Shown piece by piece: positions 1 to 8,436 of a stretch of 64,000 nucleotides of DNA (positions are counted from its first letter, which is position 1; each line of letters begins with the position of its first letter). The notes under the pieces were generated by a model that searched no databases, was not told the origin of the DNA, and worked only from the letters and a program-made list of their open reading frames with translations. The stretch comes from JAGRMG01 sp047975215 (GTDB lineage Bacteria > Pseudomonadota > Alphaproteobacteria > Rhodobacterales > Rhodobacteraceae). The position numbers and the translations under genes were made by a program. The stretch is taken from positions 1-64,000 of the forward strand of contig JBKEDD010000051.1 of assembly GCA_047975215.1 (NCBI GenBank), in the 5' to 3' direction.

Positions 1-748
1 CAGCGTCACCAAGTCGAAATTCGACAACAAGTATGGCTGCAAGGAAAGCCTGGTCGACGGTATCCGCCGCGCCACCGACACCATGCTGGCCGGCAAGGTC
101 GCGCTGGTCTGCGGATATGGCGACGTGGGCAAGGGGTCTGCGGCTTCGCTGCGCGGCGCGGGCGCCCGTGTGAAAGTGACCGAGGTCGATCCGATCTGCG
201 CGTTGCAGGCGGCGATGGACGGTTACGAGGTGACGACGCTGGAGGACGAGGCCGCCAGTGCCGACATTTTCATCACCACCACCGGCAACAAGGATGTGAT
301 CCGCATCGAGCATATGCGCGAGATGAAGGACATGGCCATCGTCGGCAATATCGGCCATTTCGATAACGAAATCCAGGTCGCGGCGCTGAAGAACCACAAG
401 TGGACCAACATCAAGGACCAGGTGGACATGATCGAGATGCCGTCGGGCAACCGCATGATCCTGCTGTCCGAAGGGCGCCTGCTGAACCTGGGCAACGCCA
501 CCGGGCATCCGTCCTTCGTGATGTCGGCATCGTTCACCAACCAGACGCTTGCCCAGATCGAACTGTGGACCAGGGGCGAGCAGTATCGGAATGAAGTCTA
601 TGTTCTGCCCAAGCATCTGGACGAAAAGGTCGCGCGTCTGCATCTGGACAAGGTCGGTGTCAAGCTGACCCGGCTTTCCAGCGAGCAGGCCGATTACATC
701 GGCGTCAAGCAGGACGGTCCGTTCAAGCCCGAACATTACCGGTACTGA
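1..748 (+). CDS. ahcY: Adenosylhomocysteinase, C-terminal part (5' end outside window)
   Basis: S-adenosyl-L-homocysteine hydrolase reversibly cleaves SAH to adenosine and homocysteine in the cytoplasm, relieving product inhibition of methyltransferases. The frame is open from base 2 and lacks a start, so the N-terminal catalytic part lies before the window. Visible are the family stretch VTKSKFDN, the NAD-binding glycine motif GYGDVGKG, the downstream TTTGNKD and GNIGHFDNEI segments, and the typical C-terminus ending KPEHYRY. A strong hairpin terminator follows directly, so this is probably the last gene of its transcript. Identification is firm. Confidence 0.97.
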   Translation, partial: SVTKSKFDNKYGCKESLVDGIRRATDTMLAGKVALVCGYGDVGKGSAASLRGAGARVKVTEVDPICALQAAMDGYEVTTLEDEAASADIFITTTGNKDVIRIEHMREMKDMAIVGNIGHFDNEIQVAALKNHKWTNIKDQVDMIEMPSGNRMILLSEGRLLNLGNATGHPSFVMSASFTNQTLAQIELWTRGEQYRNEVYVLPKHLDEKVARLHLDKVGVKLTRLSSEQADYIGVKQDGPFKPEHYRY

Positions 749-772
749 CGAACGCCGCCGGTACACATCTTG

Positions 773-801
773 CGCCCCGCCGATCCGGCGGGGCGTTTTT
801 T
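773..801 (+). terminator. Rho-independent terminator after ahcY
   Basis: A perfect 9-bp GC stem (CGCCCCGCC / GGCGGGGCG, 773-781 and 787-795) with a 5-base loop is followed by six T residues (796-801). It begins 25 bp after the ahcY stop. Confidence 0.9.
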
Positions 802-1090
802 GTTGCCGGCTGGCGGGGTTGAAGGGCGGGCAGGCGCGCGGAACGCACGACCGACGACGGGAGGAGGGGCGAAAACGACTGTCGCCACCCACAAGCGCAA
901 CACCAGGGACGGCGGTCCTGCACAACGACCCCGCCCCGATACCCTGCCGGGAGCACGCGCCCCGCAGTGGCGCGCATTTCGTTTGAGGATCGCGATGATC
1001 TTTTCCCTTGTCCACCTGTCTGGGGCGGGTAAGGTTTGGTCACGAAAATCCGTAGAGTTGATTTCTTGTCGAACCAGAGGGGGACATTCC
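802..1090. other. Intergenic leader of the DUF2853 gene
   Basis: About 290 bp between the ahcY terminator and the next start. An open frame runs through it in phase with the downstream gene, but it has no family-like sequence and no ribosome site at its distal start. I read the stretch as non-coding, probably holding the promoter of the DUF2853 gene. No clear operator or RNA was seen. Confidence 0.4.
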
Positions 1091-1432
1091 ATGGGAAAGC
1101 GTGACGATCTGATAGCCAAATACGCAGACGATCTGAAAAACAAGTGCGGCATGGTGCCGGATATGGATTTGCTGACCAAGGTCACGATCGGCTGCGGTCC
1201 GGCGATCTATGACGCCGACGCCTCGACCGTTGCGGCCAGTCAGGAAGGCGAGATCGAGACCGTGAGGAAGAACTTTCTGATCAAGAAGCTGGGCCTGCCG
1301 GACGGGCCCGAACTGACGGCGGCAATCAACAAGGCGATGGACACCTACGGCCAGTCCGAACGCAACAAGTACCGCGCGGTCGTCTATTACATGCTGACCA
1401 AGCATTTTGGCAAGGAAGCCATCTACCGCTGA
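1091..1432 (+). CDS. DUF2853 family protein
   Basis: A 113-residue protein beginning MGKRDDLIAKYADDLK. I recognise the DUF2853 family, small cytoplasmic alphaproteobacterial proteins of unknown function. The start at 1091 is preceded by a purine-rich ribosome site (GAGGGGGAC, about 1078-1086), whereas the same frame upstream has no protein-like sequence. There is no signal peptide or membrane segment. It contains paired Lys/Asp-rich helices and a C-terminal YYMLTKHFGKE segment. It stands alone between ahcY and the convergent EVE gene. No biochemical role can be inferred. Confidence 0.8.
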   Translation: MGKRDDLIAKYADDLKNKCGMVPDMDLLTKVTIGCGPAIYDADASTVAASQEGEIETVRKNFLIKKLGLPDGPELTAAINKAMDTYGQSERNKYRAVVYYMLTKHFGKEAIYR

Positions 1433-1597
1433 GTCGCCCGGCGTGGCGCAGCGTCGTCCTGTCGTATTTTAGAAGTATCTTCATCGGTTCGGGTTTGCCT
1501 GACGGCACCGTGATCGTGTATCAGGGTATCGCGGCCAGGATGGCCGGAACCTGATATTTCTGAACGCGTGTGGTGGTAGTGGATACACGCGGGGTGA

Positions 1598-1628
1598 GGG
1601 AAGGTTCCGGCTCTGCCGGGGCCTTCCC
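1598..1628. terminator. Hairpin between convergent genes
   Basis: A 14-bp stem (1598-1611 with 1615-1628, two G-T pairs) around a 3-base loop lies between the DUF2853 gene and the convergent EVE gene. Only a short, mixed T stretch follows on the plus strand, so termination is plausible but not certain. Confidence 0.5.
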
Positions 1629-1697
1629 GTTATTCAGATCGACACCAGCGTCAGACCCATAGCAGACCCTGCCATTCGACGGGTGACTTATTCCCGC

Positions 1698-2120
1698 TTA
1701 GTCGGGTCTTGTCTGGCCCATCTCGCAGATTATCGCCCACTCGGCCTCCGTGACCGGCTGCACCGACAGGCGCGAGTTCTTCACCAGCACCATATCGGCA
1801 AGCCTCTGCTCGGCCTTGATACGTTCGAGCGTTACGGGAATCTCGAAATCCCGCACCGCCTTGATATCGACGCATTCCCAGCGGGGATCGTCGGTCGTGC
1901 TGTCAGGATGGCTTTCGGCGCAGATCTCGACGATGCCGACCACCGATTTTTCCTTCATCGAATGATAGAAAAAACCGCGGTCGCCCAACTTCATCTCGCG
2001 CATGAAATTGCGCGCCTGATAATTGCGCACCCCGTCCCATTCCTCGCCTGCGCTGCCGCGGGCTTTCTGGTTCTCCCAACTCCAGGTCGAGGGTTCGGAT
2101 TTGAATAGCCAATATGCCAT
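1698..2120 (-). CDS. EVE domain protein
   Basis: A 140-residue single-domain protein starting MAYWLFKSEPSTWSW, with the EVE-fold signatures WDGVRNYQARNFMREMK and GFFYHS. EVE proteins are PUA-related and are thought to bind modified nucleic-acid bases. The bacterial stand-alone form has no assigned pathway. It follows tsaD and gpsA in the same direction with a 114-bp gap after gpsA. From memory of related genomes a YciI-type gene often occupies that gap, and no such frame is visible here. The protein is cytoplasmic with no membrane segment. Confidence 0.88.
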   Translation of the reverse strand: MAYWLFKSEPSTWSWENQKARGSAGEEWDGVRNYQARNFMREMKLGDRGFFYHSMKEKSVVGIVEICAESHPDSTTDDPRWECVDIKAVRDFEIPVTLERIKAEQRLADMVLVKNSRLSVQPVTEAEWAIICEMGQTRPD

Positions 2121-2234
2121 CGGTCAATCACCTTTGTTCATGTTCGCGTTCGGAGTTTGAATGGTCCCCGGCCGGGCCACGGGCGCCGCGCCGTCCGGTC
2201 GCCGGATTCGTCGCCTTCGGAAGAATCGTCCATG

Positions 2235-3197
2235 TCATTCCTCCCTGAGGGGCCGGGCCAGAAGCCGGGCCATGACATCATCGACCGTCAGATCGCCATC
2301 GAGAAGCCCGGCCACTGATTGCGATATCGGCATGTCCAGACCCATGGCTTGCACCCGGGCCACGACGGCGCGCGCCGTTGCCGCGCCCTCTACGGTTACG
2401 CTGGGGTCGAAGGTTTCGCCACGGCCCAGCGCCAGGCCAAGCCGATAGTTGCGCGACTGTTCGGACGTGCAGGTCAGCGCGAGATCGCCTAACCCCGACA
2501 GCCCGGCCAGGGTTTCGGGCCGCGCCCCGCGTGCAAGTGCCATGCGTTGCATCTCGGCATATCCGCGTGTCATCAGTGCGGCGCGGGCGCTGTCGCCGAG
2601 CCCGGCGCCGATGACCGCCCCGCAGGCGATGGCGATGACGTTCTTCAACGCCCCACCCAGTTCGGCACCAACGGTGTCGCTGGTGCGATAGAGACGGATA
2701 TTGGCCGTGCTCAGGCTCTGTTGCAGGGACTTTCCGCGTGTTTCGTCACCGCAGGCAAGGGTCAGCGCCGTAGGCAGACCGCGTGCAATGTCATGGGCAA
2801 AGCTGGGCCCGGTCAACAGGGCGGTCCGGGCTCGCGGCTGGGCCTGGGCGATCACGGCCACCGGGCCAAGCCCGGTCTGAAGTTCGATCCCCTTGCAACA
2901 GGCGACAAGCCCGCGCCCGTCCAGCATCCCGGCGTGTTCGAGCAGCAAGGCGCGCAGCTGCTGCATCGGCACCGCCAGCAGCAGCGTCTTTCGCTGCGCC
3001 GCCGCGCCGATATCGGCCGTGACCTCGACAGCATCCGGCAGAACGATGCCGGGCAGGCGTGCGGCGTTCCTGCGGGTTTGCCGCATGGCGTCGGCCTGTC
3101 CGGCCGAGCGGGTCCATAACGTGACCGGCCCGTTTCCCGCGAGCGAGATCGCCAGCGCCGTACCGAACGCGCCCGCGCCGAGAACCGCGATGGTCAT
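2235..3197 (-). CDS. gpsA: Glycerol-3-phosphate dehydrogenase [NAD(P)+]
   Basis: Reduces dihydroxyacetone phosphate to sn-glycerol-3-phosphate, the backbone for phospholipid synthesis. The 320-residue protein starts MTIAVLGAGAFGTAL, a Rossmann glycine motif, and contains LTGPSFAHDIARGLPTA and the catalytic-region lysine segment ELGGALKNVIAIACG, followed by the GLSGLGDLALTCTS block. Its length matches the family. Its ATG overlaps the tsaD stop by 4 bp, so the two genes are translationally coupled. Confidence 0.97.
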   Translation of the reverse strand: MTIAVLGAGAFGTALAISLAGNGPVTLWTRSAGQADAMRQTRRNAARLPGIVLPDAVEVTADIGAAAQRKTLLLAVPMQQLRALLLEHAGMLDGRGLVACCKGIELQTGLGPVAVIAQAQPRARTALLTGPSFAHDIARGLPTALTLACGDETRGKSLQQSLSTANIRLYRTSDTVGAELGGALKNVIAIACGAVIGAGLGDSARAALMTRGYAEMQRMALARGARPETLAGLSGLGDLALTCTSEQSRNYRLGLALGRGETFDPSVTVEGAATARAVVARVQAMGLDMPISQSVAGLLDGDLTVDDVMARLLARPLREE

Positions 3198-4291
3198 GCC
3201 TTGGCCCCCTTCCTGCCGCCACCCAGCATGGCGGCCGCGTCATTGTCGAGCGGCCAGCGTGGCCGTGCCACCAGATCGGGCCCGTCGCGGTGCCCGGCAA
3301 GGTAAAGTTCCAATCCGGCATAGGCGATCATCGCGGCGTTGTCCGTGCAAAGGGCCAGCGGGGGTGCCGTGAACGTGGCGCGCAGTTCGGCGCAAACCGT
3401 CTCTAACGCCGAGCGAATGGCCTGGTTCGCGGCGACGCCGCCGGCAACGGCCAACATCGGAGCGGTCGGGTTTTCGGCCAGATAGAGCCGCAGCGCCCGG
3501 CGCGACTTTTCCGCCAGCACCTCGGCCACCGCCTGCTGGAAGGCGGCACACAGGTCGGCGCGGTCGCGGCGGTACAAGCCGCCCTGGTCGGATACGATGC
3601 GGTCGCGCGCCCGCAAAAGGGCCGTCTTGAGGCCCGAGAACGACAGGTCGCACCCGGGCCGGTCAAGCAGCGGCCGCGGAAGGTCGAACCGGGCGGCATC
3701 GCCGCCCCGTGCCTCGGCCTCGACCGCCGGGCCGCCCGGCTGGTCAAGCCCCAGAAGCCGCGCGGTCTTGTCGAATGCCTCTCCCGGCGCATCGTCGATT
3801 GTGCCGCCCAGGCGGGTGAAATCCTGCGCCCCGCGCACGATCAGGAACTGGCAATGCCCGCCCGAAACCAGAAGCATGAGATACGGATAGACGGCGGCGC
3901 CGGTCAGCCTTGGCGTCAGCGCGTGGCCCGCCAGATGGTTGACCCCGATCAGCGGCAGCCCGGTTGCGGCGCTCAGCCCCTTGGCGCACATCACACCCGA
4001 CAAGACGCCGCCGATCAGCCCCGGGCCCGCCGTGACCGCGATAGCGTCCAGATCGCTCAGGCGGACCGCGGCCTGCGCCAGCGCGTCGCGTATGCAGATA
4101 TCGAGCTTTTCGGCATGCGCGCGTGCCGCCAGTTCGGGTACGACCCCGCCATAGGCGCTGTGCAGGCCGGTCTGGGAATACACGACCGACGACAGGATAT
4201 CGGCGCGCGCGCCGCCGGTTTGCCGGATCACCGCGGCGGCCGTGTCGTCGCAGCTGCTTTCCAGCCCCAATATGGTGAGTGTCCGCGCCAT
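3194..4291 (-). CDS. tsaD: tRNA N6-adenosine threonylcarbamoyltransferase TsaD
   Basis: Transfers the threonylcarbamoyl group to A37 of ANN-decoding tRNAs (t6A), together with TsaB and TsaE. The 365-residue protein shows the ASKHA-fold start LGLESSCDDTAAAV, the metal-binding NHLAGHAL block, LVSGGHCQF, and the C-terminal AVAGGVAANQAIR and CTDNAAMIAYAG signatures. It is the first gene of a leftward unit with gpsA (4-bp overlap). It is divergent from hemD, with 75 bp between the two starts. Confidence 0.97.
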   Translation of the reverse strand: MARTLTILGLESSCDDTAAAVIRQTGGARADILSSVVYSQTGLHSAYGGVVPELAARAHAEKLDICIRDALAQAAVRLSDLDAIAVTAGPGLIGGVLSGVMCAKGLSAATGLPLIGVNHLAGHALTPRLTGAAVYPYLMLLVSGGHCQFLIVRGAQDFTRLGGTIDDAPGEAFDKTARLLGLDQPGGPAVEAEARGGDAARFDLPRPLLDRPGCDLSFSGLKTALLRARDRIVSDQGGLYRRDRADLCAAFQQAVAEVLAEKSRRALRLYLAENPTAPMLAVAGGVAANQAIRSALETVCAELRATFTAPPLALCTDNAAMIAYAGLELYLAGHRDGPDLVARPRWPLDNDAAAMLGGGRKGAKA

Positions 4292-4366
4292 GCGCCCAGC
4301 CGTTGCATCCCCTTGCAGAGCGGCGTATCACCCAACCCCGGTGCAAACAATCCCGGGGCGCGATGG

Positions 4367-5095
4367 ATGGCCTGCTTGCTGATGACCCGTCCGCGCGACG
4401 ATTCCCTGCGGTTCGTGGCTGCCCTGCCGCCCGAACTGCGCGGGCGTCTGGCTCCGGTCTATTCGCCGCTGATACGGATCGAACCGAGAAGCCGCGAGAT
4501 CGAGTTTGGCGATGCGCGCGCCATCGTGTTCAGTTCGCGAAATGGCGTCGCGGCCGCCGCGGCGCTGACCGGTCGGCGCGATCTGCCCTGTTATTGCGTC
4601 GGCGAGGCGACGTCTGCAGCGGCGCGGGCGGCCGGTTGGCAGGCGCAATGCGCAGGGCCGGATGCCCGGACGCTGCTGCGGAATTTCGCCGCATCGCCAC
4701 CACCGTTTCCGCTTGTGCATCTGCGCGGCGCGCATGCCAGTGTCGATATCTCGGCGGAATTGTCGCGCGCCGGGTGCGCCGCTCGCGCGCAGGCGATCTA
4801 TGATCAGCTGCTGTTGCCGCTGAACGATGCTGCGAAATCGGTTCTGGCCGGGCCGCGTCCCGTCATCGTGCCGTTATTTTCACCGCGCACGGCGCGACAT
4901 TTCGTCGATGTTCACCGGGGATCGGCGCCTTTATATCTTGCCGCGCTTAGCGATGCGGTCGCCGCACCGCTGCGCGCCATGGTCCATACGGCGCTGGAAA
5001 CCGCCGCACGCCCGGATGCGGAGGCGATGATCGACTCGATCGGCGATCTTGTCGAGCAGGTGAACCGGGTTGAGGGCGGTTCCGGGCCGCAGTAG
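4367..5095 (+). CDS. hemD: Uroporphyrinogen-III synthase
   Basis: Cyclises hydroxymethylbilane to uroporphyrinogen III in tetrapyrrole synthesis. From 4367 it is 242 residues, starting MACLLMTRPRDDS, which fits the poorly conserved HemD family: the LMTRPR opening, IVFSSRNGVAAA near the first domain end, CVGEATSAAARAAGW, and a C-terminal LSDAVAAPLR block. The frame is open far upstream, but only this start gives a HemD-like N-terminus and leaves room for a promoter opposite tsaD. hemC, often directly upstream in relatives, is absent. The Mic60-like gene and hemY follow. Confidence 0.85.
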   Translation: MACLLMTRPRDDSLRFVAALPPELRGRLAPVYSPLIRIEPRSREIEFGDARAIVFSSRNGVAAAAALTGRRDLPCYCVGEATSAAARAAGWQAQCAGPDARTLLRNFAASPPPFPLVHLRGAHASVDISAELSRAGCAARAQAIYDQLLLPLNDAAKSVLAGPRPVIVPLFSPRTARHFVDVHRGSAPLYLAALSDAVAAPLRAMVHTALETAARPDAEAMIDSIGDLVEQVNRVEGGSGPQ

Positions 5096-5150
5096 GGTTG
5101 AGCGGCGGATTGCCGACATCCGACCGGACAAACGAAGAAGGGGGAGGCAG

Positions 5151-6521
5151 GTGGCCGACAGAAAGAAACCCGACCCTGACGCAGGCAACGGCGCAACGCC
5201 CGGCACGCCGGAAACCGATCGGCCGGCCCGGCCCGATCCGGCGACACAGCCGGAAAGCGGGGACATGCCGGGGCAGCCCGCGGATGCCGGTGCCGCCGAC
5301 CCGGCGGCGGTTGACCCCGCGCCCGATGCAAGCCCGGACAAGCCTGTGGCTGCGGATGTTGCCGACGCGACGGCGGACCCGGGTGCGGCAGATGCCGATC
5401 CGTTGGCGCTCGATCCCGAACCGGAGCCGGCCGCCACTGCTGAAACCCGCCAGTCCGAACACGCCATTCCGGGCGGGCCGGTCGAACGGGTCGTTGAGAA
5501 ACGCGGCGGATTCGGGGCGGCGCTGATCGGTGGTATCATCGCGGCCATGCTCGGCTTTTTCGTGGCCCGCAGCGATGTTCTCGATCCCTATCTGCCGCAA
5601 TTCCTGCGCGGCGAGGATCACGCCCAGACGATTGCCGACCTGCGCGCCGAGATCGCCCGGCAGGGCGAACTGACCGAGGCCATGCGCCAGGCGGCCGAAG
5701 CCAACCCGCCGCCCGATATCGCGCCGTTGCAGGCCCGGATTGCCGAGTTGTCGGACAAGCTGGCGCCGCTGCCGGCAAAACTGGCCGCTCTGGATGAACG
5801 CGCCGCCGCGTCGCGAAACAATCTGGAGGCGATGGAAGCGCGTCTGAGCGAGGTCGAGAAGCGGCCTATCTCGGAAGGTGTGTCCGAAAGCGCGATTGCC
5901 GCCTACGAACGCGAACTGGAGGCGATGCGCCAGGCGGTCGCAACCCAGCGATCCGAGGTCGAGCGGCTTGTCGCCGATGCCCGCGAGATGGAGGCGCAGG
6001 CCCGGGAACTTGAGAAACAGGCGGACGAGCGGGCGCAACTGGCCGCCGCCCGCGCCAGTGCCGCGCGCCTTGCCGCCGCGCTGGACGGGGGGGCGGGTTA
6101 TGCCGCGATTCTGGATGAGTTGAACGCCGCCGGGGTGGATGTTCCGGCCCCACTGGCCGCGCATTCAGGCGATGGTGTTGCCACGCTGAGCGCGTTGCAG
6201 GCGGCGTTTCCGCCTGCTGCCCGCGAGGCCCTGGCCGCCGCGCGCGAGCAGACCAGGGGAACCGGCGGCATCGGCGCCTTCCTGCAACGCCAGCTTGGTG
6301 CCCGGTCGGTCGAACCGCGCGATGGCGACGACGCGGATGCCGTGCTGTCGCGTGCCCAGGCGGCCTTGACCGACGGAGATCTGCAAGCGGCGCTGAGCGA
6401 GATAGATACCCTGCCTGGCGCAGCCCGTGACGCGCTGGCGGGTTGGGTGGCGCAGGCCTCGGACCGGGAGGCCGCCATCGCGGCCGCCGATACGCTCGCC
6501 CAGAGCCTGAACACCAATTGA
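5151..6521 (+). CDS. Mic60/mitofilin-like inner-membrane protein (COG4223)
   Basis: A 456-residue protein. The N-terminal ~118 residues are low-complexity, rich in Pro, Ala, Asp and Glu, and predicted cytoplasmic. One membrane segment lies around residues 120-142 (GFGAALIGGIIAAMLGFFV). A long coiled coil follows (Arg/Glu/Ala-rich, about 150-320), then a C-terminal domain of the mitofilin type. Alphaproteobacterial Mic60 homologues shape intracytoplasmic membranes and interact with outer-membrane proteins. The hemD-hemY neighbourhood is the known location of this family. The GTG at 5151 was chosen because GGGGGAGG sits just upstream; an earlier ATG in frame lies within the hemD end. Confidence 0.85.
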   Translation: MADRKKPDPDAGNGATPGTPETDRPARPDPATQPESGDMPGQPADAGAADPAAVDPAPDASPDKPVAADVADATADPGAADADPLALDPEPEPAATAETRQSEHAIPGGPVERVVEKRGGFGAALIGGIIAAMLGFFVARSDVLDPYLPQFLRGEDHAQTIADLRAEIARQGELTEAMRQAAEANPPPDIAPLQARIAELSDKLAPLPAKLAALDERAAASRNNLEAMEARLSEVEKRPISEGVSESAIAAYERELEAMRQAVATQRSEVERLVADAREMEAQARELEKQADERAQLAAARASAARLAAALDGGAGYAAILDELNAAGVDVPAPLAAHSGDGVATLSALQAAFPPAAREALAAAREQTRGTGGIGAFLQRQLGARSVEPRDGDDADAVLSRAQAALTDGDLQAALSEIDTLPGAARDALAGWVAQASDREAAIAAADTLAQSLNTN

Positions 6522-6531
6522 AGGACCTGTC

Positions 6532-8067
6532 ATGCTGTGGTCACTGATCAAGATACTCGCGTTCGTTGCGATCATCGCCTTGCTGGCGCTAGGGGCGGGG
6601 TACCTGATGGAAGCGAGCGGTGGCGTGCAGATCACCGTCGCGGGAACGGAATACACGCTGGGCGCGCTGCAATCGGTGATCGCGCTGCTGATTCTCGTGT
6701 TGGTGGTCTGGATCGCCCTCAAGCTGGTGTCGCTGCTGATTGCCATACTGAAATTTCTCAACGGCGACGAAACCGCGATCTCGCGCTATTTCGATCGCGG
6801 CCGCGAACGCCGCGGCTATCAGGCGCTGGCCGATTCGCTGATGGCGTTGGCCTCGGGCGAGGGGCGCCAGGCGATGTCCAGGGCCAACAAGGCCGAAAAG
6901 CTGTTGCAGAAACCGGAACTGACCAACCTGCTGATCGCGCAGGCGGCGGAAATGTCGGGCGACACGGCCAGGGCCGAAGCGGCCTACAAGAAGCTTGTTA
7001 CCGACCAGTCAACCCGCTTTGTCGGTGTGCGCGGCATCATGAACCAGAAACTTGCCGCCGGCGACAGCGATACCGCCCGCAAGCTGGCCGAAAAGGCGCT
7101 GGCGCTGAAGCCGGCGCATGAGGCGACGCAGGATGTTCTTCTGGCGCTTCAGACCCGTGCGCACGACTGGGCCGGAGCGCGCAGCACGCTCGGTGCCAAG
7201 CTGAAGACCGGCACGTTGCCGCGCGATGTCTACAAGCGCCGTGATGCCGTGCTGGCGTTGTCCGAGGCGAAAGGCGTGATCGACGAGGGCGCCAGTGTGG
7301 ACGCACGCGAAAAGGCGATCGAGGCGAACCGCCTTTCGCCCGATCTGGTGCCCGCAGCGGTGATGGCGGCCAATGGCTATGTCGAACGGGGCAAGCCGCG
7401 CAACGCCGCGCGGCTGCTCAGGAAAGCCTGGGAGGTTCAGCCGCATCCCGATCTGGCAGCCGCCTTTGCGCGGATTGCCCCGGACGAAACCCCGGCGCAG
7501 CGGATCAAGAGATTCGCGGCGCTGACGAAACTGCATCCGCAAGACCCCGAAACCCGGCTGTTGCTGGCGGAACTCAACATAGTTGCCGAGGATTTCCCCG
7601 AAGCGCGCCGCGCTCTTGGCGATCTGGTCGAGCATGGCGGCGATGCCCGCGCCTTTACCCTCATGGCGGCGATCGAACGTGGTGAAGGGTCGCCTGACCC
7701 GGTGGTCCAGGGCTGGCTGGCCCGCGCCCTGACCGCGCCGCGCGGTCCGCAATGGGTTTGCGACAATTGCAACCATATCCACGGCGACTGGGCGCCCGTG
7801 TGCGAGAATTGCGGTGGCTTCGATACGCTGAGCTGGGCCGCGCCGAAAACCCAGGACCGCCCAAGCGCCACCGGCGTACACATGCTGCCGCTGATCGTCG
7901 GCAACATCGAGGACCGCAGCGATGCCCCCTTTGGCACGCCTGACGAGTCCGCGGGTGCCGATGACGAAGATGCCGCGCCGTCCCCGGACGGCGGCGGGGA
8001 TGGCGGCGAACCCGAAGTGACGGATTCGCCCGCCGATGAAGCCGAGGCGGGGAAGGGGAACAAATAA
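6532..8067 (+). CDS. hemY: HemY-type tetratricopeptide membrane protein
   Basis: A 511-residue protein of the HemY_N family, linked to protoporphyrin synthesis by genetics although its molecular role is unclear. Two N-terminal membrane segments (about residues 5-25 and 42-65) precede a cytoplasmic region of TPR-like helices. Near the C-terminus lies a four-cysteine zinc-ribbon or rubredoxin-like knuckle, C410/C413 and C424/C427, in WVCDNCNHIHGDWAPVCENC. An acidic Gly/Asp-rich tail ends the protein. It starts 10 bp after the Mic60-like gene with AAGGA upstream, so the three genes form one operon. Confidence 0.88.
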   Translation: MLWSLIKILAFVAIIALLALGAGYLMEASGGVQITVAGTEYTLGALQSVIALLILVLVVWIALKLVSLLIAILKFLNGDETAISRYFDRGRERRGYQALADSLMALASGEGRQAMSRANKAEKLLQKPELTNLLIAQAAEMSGDTARAEAAYKKLVTDQSTRFVGVRGIMNQKLAAGDSDTARKLAEKALALKPAHEATQDVLLALQTRAHDWAGARSTLGAKLKTGTLPRDVYKRRDAVLALSEAKGVIDEGASVDAREKAIEANRLSPDLVPAAVMAANGYVERGKPRNAARLLRKAWEVQPHPDLAAAFARIAPDETPAQRIKRFAALTKLHPQDPETRLLLAELNIVAEDFPEARRALGDLVEHGGDARAFTLMAAIERGEGSPDPVVQGWLARALTAPRGPQWVCDNCNHIHGDWAPVCENCGGFDTLSWAAPKTQDRPSATGVHMLPLIVGNIEDRSDAPFGTPDESAGADDEDAAPSPDGGGDGGEPEVTDSPADEAEAGKGNK

Positions 8068-8180
8068 CCTCTTTCCAGCGCCGCGCCGCGGTGCTAATCA
8101 CCCGCCGCGCGGTGCTGCTTCCGGCAAAGGGACATGAGGCAGCGCGCAGATTCCGGGGAACGTTCCCGGACCGGGAAGTG

Positions 8181-8217
8181 CCGCTGTAGCTCAGCTGGTA
8201 GAGCACGTCATTCGTAG
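8181..8217 (+). pseudogene. 5' half of a tRNA-Thr, broken in the anticodon loop
   Basis: Bases 8181-8217 read as acceptor strand GCCGCTG, TA, D-arm GCTCAGCTGGTAGAGC, A, then anticodon stem CGTCA and loop TTCGTA (anticodon CGT). After this the sequence no longer fits a tRNA: no matching 3' anticodon strand, variable loop, T-arm or acceptor complement (CAGCGGC) follows. It agrees at 33 of 37 positions with the 5' part of the intact tRNA-Thr at 10163-10238. The break inside the anticodon loop is where many tyrosine integrases cross over. Confidence 0.8.
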
Positions 8218-8436
8218 TGAGTGGTGCTGCGCCTGATTATCCAAGCATCATCAAGACGTCAGGCATTTTTGGGAATCCGGTTTTCAAGAATGTTTCGAGG
8301 ATCTGCAGTGCAGGAGCGCTGTGTTCATGGTTGGGTAAGCTGGAAACTATATTGACTCCTAGGGCGTTTCGAGTCCTGCCGACTCTTGTCGCCGATTCGC
8401 TCTCAGGATACACTGCGATTCGAGCCGGAGGACGAC

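Noticed and set aside
770..1090. Upstream extension of the DUF2853 reading frame
   Set aside because: Starts within the ahcY terminator hairpin and is not protein-like; the family start and ribosome site are at 1091.
3854..4366. Long extension of the hemD frame across tsaD
   Set aside because: It is antisense to tsaD and lacks HemD sequence; the family N-terminus begins at 4367.
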